This document shows positions 16,807 through 26,840 of a stretch of 64,000 nt of DNA, in pieces. Within the stretch, counting starts at the first letter, position 1; each line of letters starts with the position of its first letter. The DNA is from Candidatus Thiodiazotropha endolucinida. Its GTDB lineage: Bacteria > Pseudomonadota > Gammaproteobacteria > Chromatiales > Chromatiaceae. Both the position numbers and the translations under genes were made by a program. The stretch is from NCBI RefSeq assembly GCF_001715975.1, contig NZ_MARB01000012.1, forward strand, positions 62,001-126,000. Direction: 5' to 3'. The notes under the pieces were generated by a model, which made no database searches, was not told the origin of the DNA, and worked only from the letters and a program-made list of their open reading frames with translations.

Positions 16807-19800
16807 ATGTCATCCGCAACCTCGAATACAGCCAATCATCCTATCGAATCTCTGCTTAAGCAGCGTATTCTCATCCTTGACGGCGCCATGGGTACCATGA
16901 TTCAGCGTCGTAAACTCGATGAGCAGGGTTACCGCGGAGAACGCTTTGCTGATTGGCCATGTGATTTAAAAGGTAATAACGATCTGTTGGTGCTCTCCCA
17001 GCCGGCGATAATCGGCTCGATTCATGAGGCCTATCTGGCAGCCGGAGCGGATATTCTCGAAACCAACAGCTTCGGGGCCAATCGCATCTCTATGGCCGAC
17101 TACCAAATGGAATCCCTGGCCTATGAGATGAGCGAAGCCAGTGCCCGACTGGCCAGGGAGGCCGCGGACAAATACACAAGCCCCGACAAACCGCGTTTCG
17201 TCGCCGGCGTACTCGGCCCCACCAATCGCACCGCCTCCATCTCACCCGATGTCAACGATGCCAGCCTGCGCAATATCACCTTCGATGCCCTGGTAGAGGC
17301 CTATACAGAAGCCGCCCGGGGTCTTATCGCGGGTGGCTGCGACCTGCTGCTGATCGAGACGGTATTCGACACCCTCAACGCGAAAGCGGCGGTCTTCGCC
17401 TGTGAACAGGTATTCGACGAGGACGCCATCCGCCTACCGGTGATGATCTCCGGCACCATCACCGATCAATCCGGCCGCACGCTTTCAGGTCAAACCACGG
17501 AGGCCTTCTACAACAGTCTGCGACATGCTAAGCCCATCTCCATCGGCCTCAACTGTGCCCTGGGTCCCGACCTGCTGCGTCAATATGTGGAGGAGATGTC
17601 GCGTATCGCCGACACCCATGTCTCCGCCCATCCCAATGCCGGTCTGCCCAACGAATTTGGCGAGTACGATCTGGATGCCCGGCAGATGGCGGGTTATCTG
17701 GCCGAATGGGCGGATGCCGGTTTTCTGAATATCGTCGGTGGATGCTGTGGTACCACACCGCAGCACATCCAGGCCATTGCAGAGACGATGGCTGGCAGAA
17801 CGCCGCGTCAGCTGCCGGAAATTGAAAAACAGTGTCGTCTATCGGGGCTTGAACCCCTCAACATTGGTGCGGACTCCCTGTTTGTGAATATCGGCGAACG
17901 CGCCAATGTCACCGGTTCCGCGAAATTCAAGCGGCTGATCCTGAGCGAGGCCTACGATGAGGCGCTGGACGTCTGTCGCGAGCAAGTGGAGAACGGTGCG
18001 CAGATCGTGGATATCAATATGGATGAGGCGATGCTGGACGGTGTCGCCGCCATGCGCCGCTTTCTCAATCTCTGTGCCGGCGAACCCGAAATCGCCAAAG
18101 TGCCGGTCATGATCGACTCATCCAAGTGGGAAATTATCGAGATTGGCCTGCAGTCCGTACAGGGGAAACCCATCGTCAACTCCATCTCACTGAAGGAAGG
18201 AGAGGAAGCCTTCCTGCGTCAGGCCCACTTATGCCGCCGTTATGGCGCCGCAGTGATTGTCATGGCCTTCGACGAAACAGGCCAGGCAGACACCCAGGCG
18301 CGTAAAATCGAGATATGCGCACGGGCCTATCATCTGCTGACTGAGGGAGTCGGTTTCCCGGCCGAGGATATTATCTTCGATCCGAATATCTTCGCCATCG
18401 CCACCGGTATCGAGGAGCATAACAACTATGGCGTCGACTTTATCGAGGCCATACGCGAAATCAAACAGCGGCTGCCCCATGCCCTGGTATCAGGGGGCGT
18501 CTCCAATGTCTCTTTCTCGTTTCGCGGCAACAATCCGGTGCGTGAAGCGATCCACGCCGTGTTTCTCTATCACGCCATCAAGGCGGGCATGGATATGGGA
18601 ATCGTCAATGCAGGTCAGTTGGCGGTCTTTGACGAGCTGCCGGGCGAGCTTCGCGATACGGTGGAATCGGTGGTGCTCAACACCGACCCGCAGGCGGGTG
18701 AACGCCTGGTGGAGCTGGCGCCCAAATACCAGGGTGACGGCAGGGTGGTAGAAAACAAGGAGGATGCCGAGTGGCGTAACTGGCCGGTGAACAAGCGCCT
18801 TGAGCATGCCCTGGTCAAGGGCATTACCGAATTCATCGAAAGTGATACCGAAGAGGCCCGGCAGCAGGCTAGGCAAACCCTGGAGGTGATCGAAGGACCC
18901 CTTATGGATGGCATGAATGTGGTCGGCGATCTGTTCGGCGCGGGCAAGATGTTCCTTCCGCAGGTGGTCAAGTCGGCCCGTGTGATGAAAAAAGCGGTCG
19001 CCTACCTGGAGCCCTACCTGGAAGCGGAAAAGGCCGAGTGCGGGGTACAGAGCCAGGGCAAGATATTGATGGCCACCGTCAAGGGCGACGTCCACGATAT
19101 CGGCAAGAACATAGTCGGCGTCGTGCTCCAGTGTAACAACTACGAGGTTGTGGATATCGGCGTCATGGTCCCAGCGGATACCATTCTGCAAAAAGCCAGG
19201 GATGCGCAGGTCGACATCATCGGACTCTCCGGCCTGATCACCCCGTCGCTGGACGAAATGGTCCATGTAGCCAAAGAGATGCAGCGTCTCGGCATGTCTC
19301 AACCGCTACTGATCGGTGGCGCCACAACCTCCATTGCCCATACGGCGGTCAAGATCGACCCGGAATATGACAACCCGGTGATCTATGTGGCCGACGCATC
19401 CCGTGCGGTCGGGGTAGCCTCCAACCTGCTGTCTACCGAGCATCGCGATAGCTATGCCGCCTCGCTACACGAGGAGTACGAAGCGGTGCGGCAACGGCGT
19501 GCCGGTATCAACCAGTCGCGCAACCTGGTCTCCATCGAAGATGCAAGGGCCAACCCGACCCCTATCGATTGGTCCCAATACACACCGGCCCGCCCCAATC
19601 TCTGCAATCCAGACTTCGAGGCCCCTGAATTTGCACAAATCGTGCGTCTGGACAAGGACAGGTCTGCCGGTAAACCATGCGCAACTTTGCTGGTGATGAA
19701 GCAGATCCCCCTTACAGAGCTGACAGGCTATATCGACTGGACCTTCTTCTTCCATGCCTGGCAACTCAAGGGGCGCTACCCACAGATACTGGATGATCAG

Positions 19801-20604
19801 ACGAAAGGCGAAGAGGCGAAAAAACTCTATACCGATGCCCTGTCCATGCTTGAACGGGTAATTGACGAGGGATGGTTGCGGGCAGCGGCCGTTGTCGGCC
19901 TCTTTCCCGCGAATAGTCAGGGCGACGATATCCTTGTGTACCGGGATGAGACACGAACCCAAACCCTCGCAACCCTGCACAACCTGCGTAAACAGGGACG
20001 GCAACCTGGCGCTCCAGGTAAAAATGGACAGTACAACGAATCGCTGGCTGATTACATCGCACCGGAGAGGTACGGTAAGGCCGACTATGTGGGCGCTTTC
20101 GCCTGCACCGCAGGTATCGGCATCGAGCAGAAAATCAGCGAGTTTGAAGCGGATCACGACGACTACCATGCCATCATGCTGAAGGCCCTTGCCGATCGCT
20201 TGGCCGAGGCCCTGGCGGAGTGGTTGCACGAGCGTGTGCGAAAAGAGTATTGGGGCTATGCCAAAGAGGAGTCCCTGAGCAATCAACAGCTGATCGCAGA
20301 AGAGTATCGAGGCATCCGCCCGGCAATGGGTTATCCGGCCAGCCCGGACCATACGGAGAAAGATGTGTTGTGGGAGCTCCTCTCCGTTGAAGGGCTTACC
20401 GGCATCTGGCTCACGGAGAGTAAGGCGATGGTACCCACGGCGTCGGTCAGCGGCCTCTACTTCAGCCACCCCGATGCTCGCTACTTCGCAGTGGGCAAGC
20501 TGAATCGGGATCAGGTGAGTGATTATGCTCGCCGCAAGGGTCGTTCAGTGGCTGAAATGGAACGTTGGCTTGGGCCCAATCTCGCCTATGAACCCGGAGA
20601 GTAA
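16807..20604 (+). CDS. metH: cobalamin-dependent methionine synthase
   Basis: MetH transfers the methyl group of 5-methyltetrahydrofolate to homocysteine through cobalamin. The 1265-residue protein has all four modules: homocysteine-binding with Zn cysteines (N-C-A-L-G near 248 and G-G-C-C-G-T near 311), pterin-binding (about 355-620), cap plus B12-binding (D-V-H-D-I-G-K-N-I near 760) and the C-terminal AdoMet reactivation domain (about 920-1265). The length is close to E. coli MetH (1227). I prefer ATG 16807 over the TTG at 16804. It is monocistronic and divergent from the response regulator. I found no convincing cobalamin or SAM riboswitch in the 279-bp leader region. Confidence 0.97.
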   Translation: MSSATSNTANHPIESLLKQRILILDGAMGTMIQRRKLDEQGYRGERFADWPCDLKGNNDLLVLSQPAIIGSIHEAYLAAGADILETNSFGANRISMADYQMESLAYEMSEASARLAREAADKYTSPDKPRFVAGVLGPTNRTASISPDVNDASLRNITFDALVEAYTEAARGLIAGGCDLLLIETVFDTLNAKAAVFACEQVFDEDAIRLPVMISGTITDQSGRTLSGQTTEAFYNSLRHAKPISIGLNCALGPDLLRQYVEEMSRIADTHVSAHPNAGLPNEFGEYDLDARQMAGYLAEWADAGFLNIVGGCCGTTPQHIQAIAETMAGRTPRQLPEIEKQCRLSGLEPLNIGADSLFVNIGERANVTGSAKFKRLILSEAYDEALDVCREQVENGAQIVDINMDEAMLDGVAAMRRFLNLCAGEPEIAKVPVMIDSSKWEIIEIGLQSVQGKPIVNSISLKEGEEAFLRQAHLCRRYGAAVIVMAFDETGQADTQARKIEICARAYHLLTEGVGFPAEDIIFDPNIFAIATGIEEHNNYGVDFIEAIREIKQRLPHALVSGGVSNVSFSFRGNNPVREAIHAVFLYHAIKAGMDMGIVNAGQLAVFDELPGELRDTVESVVLNTDPQAGERLVELAPKYQGDGRVVENKEDAEWRNWPVNKRLEHALVKGITEFIESDTEEARQQARQTLEVIEGPLMDGMNVVGDLFGAGKMFLPQVVKSARVMKKAVAYLEPYLEAEKAECGVQSQGKILMATVKGDVHDIGKNIVGVVLQCNNYEVVDIGVMVPADTILQKARDAQVDIIGLSGLITPSLDEMVHVAKEMQRLGMSQPLLIGGATTSIAHTAVKIDPEYDNPVIYVADASRAVGVASNLLSTEHRDSYAASLHEEYEAVRQRRAGINQSRNLVSIEDARANPTPIDWSQYTPARPNLCNPDFEAPEFAQIVRLDKDRSAGKPCATLLVMKQIPLTELTGYIDWTFFFHAWQLKGRYPQILDDQTKGEEAKKLYTDALSMLERVIDEGWLRAAAVVGLFPANSQGDDILVYRDETRTQTLATLHNLRKQGRQPGAPGKNGQYNESLADYIAPERYGKADYVGAFACTAGIGIEQKISEFEADHDDYHAIMLKALADRLAEALAEWLHERVRKEYWGYAKEESLSNQQLIAEEYRGIRPAMGYPASPDHTEKDVLWELLSVEGLTGIWLTESKAMVPTASVSGLYFSHPDARYFAVGKLNRDQVSDYARRKGRSVAEMERWLGPNLAYEPGE

Positions 20605-20713
20605 ATAGACTTCACAGCAAATCCCACATTCCATTCCATGCCGGAACATTGAGACTTATCAATACACGCTCCTGGCACAGTCTGGAATGCTTTGCCTTGT
20701 CTGCCGCCTATGA

Positions 20714-21034
20714 TCAGGCAACATCGGCTACCGACGATCCACTGGCTTCATGCACAACCGGGGACCCCAGTTCGGCGAATGAGAAGAGCTTGAAGGCACG
20801 CTCGCCGTTGTAGTCGAGTACCCGCAGATCGTCACTTTCATGCAGATCGTTGGCTACCACATTAAAGTGGCCGCCGTAGCGCTGTTTGGCCAGATCATAG
20901 GGAACCTCATAGGCGAGAAACTTCTCGATGCCCTTACTCACCAGTTTTTCCAATATCAGAGGATCTTCTATGGAGGTGTGGGATGTGAGAATCATCAATG
21001 GACCGCTCCCGGTCATTAACATAAAGGTCTTCAT
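20714..21034 (-). CDS. conserved cytosolic protein of unknown function
   Basis: This 106-residue protein begins M-K-T-F-M-L-M-T-G-S-G-P-L and contains G-I-E-K-F-L-A-Y-E-V-P and D-D-L-R-V-L-D-Y-N-G. Such proteins recur in proteobacteria under names like 'cytosolic protein', without a known role. No signal peptide, metal site or catalytic motif is obvious. A strong ribosome binding site (GGGAGG) sits 5 bases before the ATG. It converges with metH and is probably its own transcript. Confidence 0.75.
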   Translation of the reverse strand: MKTFMLMTGSGPLMILTSHTSIEDPLILEKLVSKGIEKFLAYEVPYDLAKQRYGGHFNVVANDLHESDDLRVLDYNGERAFKLFSFAELGSPVVHEASGSSVADVA

Positions 21035-21174
21035 GACTACCTCCCTCCCGCAGGATTAAGGATTGAAGGTTTTCGTCTTTACCTGCATTAATTTTAGCTC
21101 ACTCCACAATATCCAGGTTAATCATTGCGATTAACTCACTGCCGAGCAGACAGTGGTCCTATGCGCTACTTCAA

Positions 21175-22032
21175 CTAGATATGGCCCTGTTTTTCCAGGG
21201 GGATCTTGAAGCTCTCCAATAATTCCCGGGGACCGGATGCCAGAATTGAACCATTCAATTCATAGCGGATACCGGAGAGGCCCAGCAGTGCCGAATAGAG
21301 CCCCTTGCCGGCTTCGGCCAAATCGATGGTGAGGGGGATGCTCAACACACTGTTGCCGCCCTGCGCGATATCCACAGGTTGCCGGATCAGACCCTTGCCG
21401 ATCGCCGCACCATTCAGCTTCAGATTGTAATCCAGCTGCTGCAGCACCAGGGAGAAGCTGTTCGGATTCTCCACCCCGAGCTGCAGCAACACTTCGGCTT
21501 CATTCAGGGTAAGCCGCTTGACCGACAAAGACCTGATACTGAAATCGGGTATTTTCGGTACTGGAAAATCACCTGCAAAACTGACAGGTAAGCGCAGGTT
21601 TCCGATCACCGGCATTATGAAACCCAATCCCATATCCAGTTGATAGCTGGCCTGATCGGCATTTCTCAATTGATGGTAGCTCTTCAGCAGTTGCTGGAAA
21701 CCGAGCCGCAGAGGCACCTCTATGCGGCTTTTGGTTTGAGCCGCCAGATTCACGCCCGCAGATTGTCTGCCCTTGAGAAATGATTGTTCAAAGAGCTGCA
21801 GATCGTAATCGAATTCAGCCAAATCAATGGCGAAGAGATTCGGGTTGTGAACATCCACATCGAACACCAGATCCACACCATCAAAATCGAGACCGGTCAG
21901 CCTGATCCCCTCAACCTGAGCCGTAGGTTTCCGACCTTCCATCACCTGACCGACCTGCTGCAGGGAAGAACACCCCTGTACAAGCCCTATCAATAGACAG
22001 CAGATCAGAAACGATATATACCTGGGCATCAT
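21175..22032 (-). CDS. LEA type 2 / WHy-domain lipoprotein
   Basis: The protein has a lipoprotein signal (lipobox L-V-Q-G-C) and then two LEA_2/WHy-like beta domains. Each contains the typical pattern of an N-P-N motif (H-N-P-N-L-F near 85, E-N-P-N-S-F near 200). WHy-domain proteins are desiccation/stress-linked in plants and are common as lipoproteins in bacteria, where the role is unclear. ATG 22032 or 22029 is favoured over upstream starts because GGGAGC precedes it and it puts the signal peptide at the N-terminus. It follows the choice-of-anchor-H gene by about 50 bp, likely in one operon. Confidence 0.8.
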   Translation of the reverse strand: MMPRYISFLICCLLIGLVQGCSSLQQVGQVMEGRKPTAQVEGIRLTGLDFDGVDLVFDVDVHNPNLFAIDLAEFDYDLQLFEQSFLKGRQSAGVNLAAQTKSRIEVPLRLGFQQLLKSYHQLRNADQASYQLDMGLGFIMPVIGNLRLPVSFAGDFPVPKIPDFSIRSLSVKRLTLNEAEVLLQLGVENPNSFSLVLQQLDYNLKLNGAAIGKGLIRQPVDIAQGGNSVLSIPLTIDLAEAGKGLYSALLGLSGIRYELNGSILASGPRELLESFKIPLEKQGHI

Positions 22033-22078
22033 CGGAAGCTCCCGGCGTCCAGCGCCTTGTCGGGTTGAGATGCCCATC

Positions 22079-22825
22079 TTACTCTTTGAAACAGCGTATT
22101 CCACCCCACCGCCTTGGGTTGAAAAAACGTATTACAAGCGCCAGAGCCAGCAGCAGAGTCAAGAGACCAGTGGTGCCACCGCCGCCATAATCGTCGCGAT
22201 AGCTATCCTCCAAAGGCAATACCGCCAGATCTCCATCCTCATATGGCCCATAATTCACTGCCAGCAGATCATTATCGCCATCATACAGCTCGATCAGGAC
22301 ATCATAGTAACCGCTCGGGTAACCATCCAGTAGCCGTGTCACCACCTCATACTCATCATCGCTGACATCACCCTCAATGGGAAACAGGTCGGTTGTGTAG
22401 TAGTGGTTCCATGGCCCCCCCTCCAGGCTGAGGTAGAGTCTGGCATAGACCCAGACCTCATCACCCGATGTGTCCGCATCGAAAATCACCTTAATGCGGT
22501 GGTAGTACCCATCGTCGTCGTCATCCCTGCTGATCACGGTATATGCATCGAATATACTCAATTCACGCCCCACAGCATGTGCTGCGAAAGTGCGCTGAGC
22601 CGTTGCCCGAATACGGCCTCCCGAGACGACCAATTCCTGATATTCGTCCACATCGGCCTGATCAAGCTGGATTTCGTCTTTTTCGACGCCTGCAGCGACC
22701 GCTCCCTCCACTGATTGCGAGAACCTCGCAACACCCTCAACCGCAAAAGCATGCTGCCCTGCCGCCAGCATCACTACCAGTAGTGTGCTCAATCGCAGCC
22801 ATCCGATCTTGCTATACCTGTGCAT
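22079..22825 (-). CDS. choice-of-anchor H family surface protein with GlyGly-CTERM-like tail
   Basis: A signal peptide (to about A-F-A|V) is followed by an acidic domain containing S-R-D-D-D-D-D-G-Y-Y and F-D-A-D-T-S-G-D, typical of 'choice-of-anchor H' proteins. The C-terminus has a Gly run (D-Y-G-G-G-G), a hydrophobic segment and a basic cluster (F-N-P-R-R), the plan of GlyGly-CTERM signals processed by rhombosortase. It is thus probably exported and surface-anchored. Asp-rich loops may bind Ca2+. Start ATG 22825 follows GGGAGA; longer starts are TTG. The upstream His-rich gene ends at 22840, 15 bp away. Confidence 0.8.
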   Translation of the reverse strand: MHRYSKIGWLRLSTLLVVMLAAGQHAFAVEGVARFSQSVEGAVAAGVEKDEIQLDQADVDEYQELVVSGGRIRATAQRTFAAHAVGRELSIFDAYTVISRDDDDDGYYHRIKVIFDADTSGDEVWVYARLYLSLEGGPWNHYYTTDLFPIEGDVSDDEYEVVTRLLDGYPSGYYDVLIELYDGDNDLLAVNYGPYEDGDLAVLPLEDSYRDDYGGGGTTGLLTLLLALALVIRFFNPRRWGGIRCFKE

Positions 22826-22839
22826 CACGACTCTCCCGT

Positions 22840-23190
22840 TCAATCCCTACGGTCTCGACGATGGCGAGGTTTGTCGCCATGACGATGATTTCTGTGTCTG
22901 TCGCCATGACGATGGTTTCTGTGTCTGTCACCGTGACGATGGTGTCTGTGTTTGTCGCGGTGACGATGGCCGTAACTCTCACTGCGCCGATACTCTCTGT
23001 GGCGATAGTGGCGGTCTCCATGGCGATGGGAGTGACCATGGTCGTGGTAATGATTCCAACTCAAACCGAGGAACAACCCGCCCAGCAAACCGTAAGGGTA
23101 GTCATAGTAATCGTGGGCCTGTGCCGGCGCTGCTGTTACCACTGAGGCAGAGAGTGCGCTTGCCAGGATCAGTGCTTTGGCTTTCATCAT
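22840..23190 (-). CDS. secreted His-rich repeat protein
   Basis: The protein has 116 residues: a clear signal peptide (cleavage near A-P-A-Q-A|H) and then a mature part dominated by His, Arg, Asp, Gly and Tyr. Its C-terminal half is an imperfect 9-residue repeat of the type H-G-D-R-H-R-N-H-R, encoded by a 27-bp DNA repeat. It looks periplasmic and able to bind metals such as Ni, Zn or Cu, but no family function can be assigned. It is first in a likely operon with the choice-of-anchor-H and LEA-2 genes. A GAAACATG context and MMK start are seen; a weak ribosome binding site (GGAGAAAC) precedes it. Confidence 0.75.
   Translation of the reverse strand: MMKAKALILASALSASVVTAAPAQAHDYYDYPYGLLGGLFLGLSWNHYHDHGHSHRHGDRHYRHREYRRSESYGHRHRDKHRHHRHGDRHRNHRHGDRHRNHRHGDKPRHRRDRRD
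22873..22969. repeat. 27-bp tandem repeat coding for a His-rich 9-mer
   Basis: Units begin at 22873, 22900, 22927 and (partial) 22954; each starts G-T-C-[GA]-C-C/G and contains TGACGATG. The first two units differ by one base. The repeat lies in the coding region of the His-rich protein, so unit number changes would keep the frame (9 codons) and alter repeat length. Confidence 0.9.
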
Positions 23191-23294
23191 GTTTCTCCAT
23201 ATCGAACGAGCTTATGAGTAAGCATATGGAGTTGTGGCTGAACGAAAGCTGAATGGTGTGGAACCCGCTTGGATACAGGCAGAAAAATAAAGAC

Positions 23295-23615
23295 TTAGGA
23301 AATGGGGGACCTCTCCAGCAGATCGTTCTGATACAACGCCTGGGCAATCTTTTTACTCTTCGCCGCCAAACGGCTGAGATCACCAAAGCTGGGTATGGCG
23401 CCATTGGCCAGTTTGGCCTCCCACCCATCCAGTTCGGTTTCCAGATAGATAAGCAGCTTGCTTGAGCAGCCTTTACAGGAATCGCCACACAACGCCTCAT
23501 CGGGGAGACCGAAGGGAATCTCGTTCCGCACCTGATCGATAAGTTGGCGCATCGCGGTCTGGGTATTCGGTTTACGGTTTCTGTCCGTCACGCTAATCAT
23601 CTCGAACGACACCAT
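23295..23615 (-). CDS. small conserved protein with Cys cluster, possibly PhoB-regulated
   Basis: The 106-residue cytoplasmic protein carries the motif C-G-D-S-C-K-G-C-S-S-K-L-L near residues 43-55, then E-x-x-x-W-E-A-K-L and F-G-D-L-S-R-L-A. Similar short proteins occur in other gammaproteobacteria with no known function. The three cysteines could bind a metal or form disulfides. Three Pho-box half-sites in the matching orientation lie about 95-125 bp upstream (23709-23737), which suggests phosphate-starvation control. The start at 23615 or the internal ATG (M6) are both possible. Confidence 0.65.
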   Translation of the reverse strand: MVSFEMISVTDRNRKPNTQTAMRQLIDQVRNEIPFGLPDEALCGDSCKGCSSKLLIYLETELDGWEAKLANGAIPSFGDLSRLAAKSKKIAQALYQNDLLERSPIS

Positions 23616-24035
23616 CTAGACGTTGGCATTCAAGGATGGACCTCTATCTCATCCAAAATTGCGGAAAGATCCAGCCACACTGAGGCCAGAGATCGCCACA
23701 TCAAACATATTACAGTAATATGACATTTAGATGACAGTGATCAAGGCAATCCACAACACACCGTAATAAAATCCGAACCATCAAAAAATAAGCATTGAAC
23801 AAATTGTGTATCGACTTTGAGGAGGGGGCACGACAGAACGAGGCAAGAGCTCGATCAGGCTTGCGTGGAGGATATGCGTTTACCTCGCAAAAACCGCACA
23901 TAGTAGTTATACCTACTACTAGAGACCCTGTTTCCGATGTTTCAAATTCAATCTGATACACATTGTTCACAAGTTATCTAAACCTGCCGTAAGGCAGCAC
24001 TTTCATACCAACTCACACTAAATGAGGATAACTTT
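23616..24035. other. divergent intergenic region with Pho-box array
   Basis: 420 bp separate the small Cys-cluster gene (minus) from the DUF47/Pit operon (plus). The only structured element I see is the half-site array at 23709-23737. The ribosome binding site AGGATAAC precedes ATG 24036. Short open frames here (for example 23710-23970 minus) look non-coding. Confidence 0.5.
23709..23737 (-). promoter_or_regulatory. triple Pho-box half-sites (predicted PhoB site)
   Basis: Read on the minus strand the half-sites are CTGTCAT, ATGTCAT and CTGTAAT, separated by 4-base spacers, giving the exact 11-bp period of PhoB boxes (consensus CTGTCAT). A TAATAT at the last half-site could be the -10. The orientation favours the minus-strand Cys-cluster gene, but the DUF47/pit operon 300 bp away on the plus strand could also respond. 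Confidence 0.7.
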
Positions 24036-24716
24036 ATGCGACCAACCAACCCCATTGCTTCCCTTCTGGGAAGCTCACCTTTCAAACCCATGCAGTTGCA
24101 TATGGGTAAAGTCAGAGAGTGCATCTCAGAAGTTCCTGGGCTGTTCGATGCCCTCATCGATAAAGACCAAGAAAAGCTGAAGGCTATTAAAGAGCAAATC
24201 TTCTCCCTCGAGCATGAAGCCGACCAGATTGAAAACGACATTCGCGCTCGTTTGCCAAAAAGCCTGTTCATGCCGGTAGACCGACGAGACCTGCTCGAAC
24301 TGTTGGAAATGCAGGACAGCATCGCCGATACCGCACAGGATATCGCCGGCCTGTTGATGGAACGAGACATGTCCGTACCGGCCGATATGAGTGAGCCGCT
24401 GCGCAACTTCGTGCAACGGTGTGTCGACACATGCAACCAGGCGGCCACCATCATCGACGAACTTGATGAACTGATCGAGATGGGATTCAAGGGAAATCAG
24501 GCCAATAAGGTCGAGGAGATGGTGGAAGCACTCGGCAAGGTTGAGGACGAAACCGATGAGATGGGCATGGCGCTGGCGCGCAGTCTGTTCGCCCAGGAGG
24601 AGTCCATGAACCCGGTCTCAGTCATGTTCTGGTATCAGATGATCCAGTGGATCGGCGACTTGGCCGACTATGCAGAGAAAGTGGGTGACCGCATGCGATT
24701 ACTGATTGCACGCTGA
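24036..24716 (+). CDS. DUF47/TIGR00153 family PhoU-like protein
   Basis: The all-helical 226-residue protein is of the DUF47 family, a distant relative of PhoU: residues 30-60 contain L-E-H-E-A-D-Q-I-E-N-D-I and 145-175 contain K-V-E-D-E-T-D-E-M, the metal-cluster-type E/D-x-x-x-D motifs of PhoU folds. Members are nearly always encoded beside Pit transporters and are thought to regulate them. The pit gene follows 120 bp downstream, as expected. AGGATAAC before the ATG supports the start. Confidence 0.9.
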   Translation: MRPTNPIASLLGSSPFKPMQLHMGKVRECISEVPGLFDALIDKDQEKLKAIKEQIFSLEHEADQIENDIRARLPKSLFMPVDRRDLLELLEMQDSIADTAQDIAGLLMERDMSVPADMSEPLRNFVQRCVDTCNQAATIIDELDELIEMGFKGNQANKVEEMVEALGKVEDETDEMGMALARSLFAQEESMNPVSVMFWYQMIQWIGDLADYAEKVGDRMRLLIAR

Positions 24717-24836
24717 CAGAGAAGACCGGAAAAGCATTAATCCGGGATTCTGACAAGGGTCTCAAGAATCAACCGACCGTATCACGCCAAACAATCCGCG
24801 TGATCACGGGCACAAAAGAACATCGAGGATTTCAAA

Positions 24837-26102
24837 GTGGAAATCATTAGCGAATGGGGTACAGTCTTTATTGCGTTGGCCGTCATCTTCGGCCTTTACA
24901 TGAGCTGGGGCATCGGCGCCAATGACGTGGCCAACGCCATGGGCACATCGGTAGGCTCAGGTGCGATCACCGTAAAACAGGCGATTATCATCGCCGCCAT
25001 CTTCGAATTTGCCGGCGCCTTCATAGCCGGCGGCTCCGTCACCAAGACCATCCGTAAGGGGATCATCGATCCCACCAGTATTGTCGGCAGTCCGGAACTG
25101 CTGATCTACGGCATGCTGGCCGCACTACTGGCATCCGCCATCTGGCTGATGATCGCCTCAACCCGTGGCTGGCCGGTCTCCACCACACACTCCATCGTCG
25201 GCGCCATTGTCGGCTTTGCCATGGTGGGCATCGGTGTGGACGCGGTAAACTGGGGCAAGATCGGCAGCATCGTCGCCAGCTGGATCGTCTCACCCGTGGT
25301 GGGCGGCTTCATCGCCCTGATCTTGATGATCAGCATACGAAAATTGATCCTGAACACAGACAATCCCTTTGCGCGCGCCAAAACCTGGGCGCCGGTATAC
25401 GTCTTCCTGGTCGGTTGGATCGTCTCTCTTGTCACTCTTTTCAAGGGCCTGAAACACCTGAAACTGGAACTCAATATGTTCGAGAGCCTGGTGGTTGCAA
25501 CCATAATCGGCATCATTGTTGCCTTTATCGGTAAGGCGATGATCAACAAGGTCAAGGTCGATGACGAGGCTGACCGGGATTTCCATTTCGCCAGCGTGGA
25601 GAAGGTTTTCACACCATTGATGATCTTCACCGCCTGCGCCATGGCGTTCGCCCATGGATCAAACGACGTTGCCAACGGCATCGGTCCCATGGCAGCGGTA
25701 CTCTCACTGGTCGAAAACGGCGGTGATATCGCGCAAAAGTCAGAATTGCCGATCTGGGTACTCTTTGTGGGTGGTGCCGGTATCGTAATCGGTCTCGCCA
25801 CCATGGGCTACAAGGTGATGCAGACAATCGGCACCAAGATCACAGAGCTGACACCAACCCGTGGTTACTGCGCAACCCTGGCGGCAGCCACCACGGTGGT
25901 CATCGCTTCCAAGACCGGCCTGCCGGTCTCGACCACTCAAATCGCGGTCGGCTGTGTGATGGGTGTCGGCCTGGCCCGCGGTGTTGGCGCCATCGACCTG
26001 CGCGTTGTGGGTAATATCGTCGTCTCATGGGCCATAACACTGCCGGCGGGTGGTATACTGGCCGCAGTATTCTTCTTCATGCTGAAGGGTATATTCAGCT
26101 GA
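24837..26102 (+). CDS. pit: inorganic phosphate transporter, Pit family
   Basis: The 421-residue integral membrane protein is a PiT (PHO-4) transporter importing phosphate, usually as a metal-phosphate complex with H+ or Na+. Its two inverted repeats carry the family signature G-A-N-D-V-A-N-A-M-G-T near residue 28 and G-S-N-D-V-A-N-G-I-G near 278. About 10 hydrophobic segments flank a short central cytoplasmic loop (about 225-255). The start is GTG 24837, with GAGGA about 8 bases upstream. It forms an operon with the DUF47 protein and ends at a strong terminator. Confidence 0.93.
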   Translation: MEIISEWGTVFIALAVIFGLYMSWGIGANDVANAMGTSVGSGAITVKQAIIIAAIFEFAGAFIAGGSVTKTIRKGIIDPTSIVGSPELLIYGMLAALLASAIWLMIASTRGWPVSTTHSIVGAIVGFAMVGIGVDAVNWGKIGSIVASWIVSPVVGGFIALILMISIRKLILNTDNPFARAKTWAPVYVFLVGWIVSLVTLFKGLKHLKLELNMFESLVVATIIGIIVAFIGKAMINKVKVDDEADRDFHFASVEKVFTPLMIFTACAMAFAHGSNDVANGIGPMAAVLSLVENGGDIAQKSELPIWVLFVGGAGIVIGLATMGYKVMQTIGTKITELTPTRGYCATLAAATTVVIASKTGLPVSTTQIAVGCVMGVGLARGVGAIDLRVVGNIVVSWAITLPAGGILAAVFFFMLKGIFS

Positions 26103-26123
26103 CAGGCGATAGTAAACGGGAGG

Positions 26124-26155
26124 AAAAGCCCCTGCCACAGGGGCTTTTTCCTTTT
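26124..26155 (+). terminator. intrinsic terminator after pit
   Basis: AGCCCCTG (26127-26134) pairs perfectly with CAGGGGCT (26138-26145) around a 3-base loop and is followed by a T-rich run. The A-run upstream extends the stem. It ends the DUF47-pit transcript. Confidence 0.9.
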
Positions 26156-26228
26156 CTCCCATGGCTTGTTGTCCTCACCTGACAGACCAAACAGACCAAA
26201 AGACACCCAACGATTCACTACAGGCTGT

Positions 26229-26828
26229 ATGGACTCATTACATACCCGACCTTTCGAAAGCACAAAAAACATCAAGGGGATCACTTTTCCGGGATTTGTC
26301 TCTTTCCGGCAACTGCTGATCACCGGCCCTCCCGGAGCCGGTAAGAGCACCATCATCCGACAGCTGGGCGGCTGGTCTGAAGAGGGCTATATCGACCTCT
26401 CTCTGAAGAATTGGTGGACTGCGCAGAGCCTCTCTCTACGCCCTCGGGAGATCCATCTCGGATTCCCTTTCAAAGGTGCTAAAGAGGCCTTGACGGTGTT
26501 CGATAAGGCATGGATCGATGCCTCCCCACCACTGGAAATCGATTTTGAGCGGATTGTGCTACCACCTCCCAAGCGATTTTTCTTTTCGGTCAATTGGAAA
26601 GAACGCTACGTTTTTGAGTTCATACTGCCCGAACCGGACGCACTGCTCAGGCAACGAATAAAGCGGGCCAAGCTTGGCACCCATCACGTGGATGAGGCTG
26701 TCAACCTGGAAAGGATCAAAAGGCAGTTGTCGGTCTTTCGCCAGGTAGCGAAATATCTTCACCAACAAGGCATCTCTATCTATATTCGGGAAGGGACCGA
26801 AGGCGGTCCACTGCAGATTATCGATTAG
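26229..26828 (+). CDS. P-loop NTPase (putative kinase) paired with a phosphatase
   Basis: The 199-residue protein has a Walker A motif G-P-P-G-A-G-K-S-T at residues 33-41 near the N-terminus. Basic and aromatic segments and a kinase-like lid helix with R-Q-R-I-K-R-A-K follow. The size fits a small-molecule or nucleotide kinase-like P-loop protein; I cannot name the substrate. ATG 26229 is preferred: longer versions need a TTG and add an unrelated N-terminus. The metallophosphatase gene begins 12 bp downstream, so the two are co-expressed. Bacterial polynucleotide kinase/phosphatase (Pnkp) joins the same two activities in one chain, but similarity to it here is not established. Confidence 0.65.
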   Translation: MDSLHTRPFESTKNIKGITFPGFVSFRQLLITGPPGAGKSTIIRQLGGWSEEGYIDLSLKNWWTAQSLSLRPREIHLGFPFKGAKEALTVFDKAWIDASPPLEIDFERIVLPPPKRFFFSVNWKERYVFEFILPEPDALLRQRIKRAKLGTHHVDEAVNLERIKRQLSVFRQVAKYLHQQGISIYIREGTEGGPLQIID

Positions 26829-26840
26829 AGCAACACGATC

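Noticed and set aside
20605-20713. Terminator between metH and the 106-residue gene
   Set aside because: A long imperfect pairing (CATTCC with GGAATG) exists but has a large interior loop and no T-run.
23710-23970. 86-codon minus-strand frame over the Pho-box region
   Set aside because: It covers a regulatory region, its product has low-complexity Cys/Leu content with no family, and it conflicts with the half-site array.
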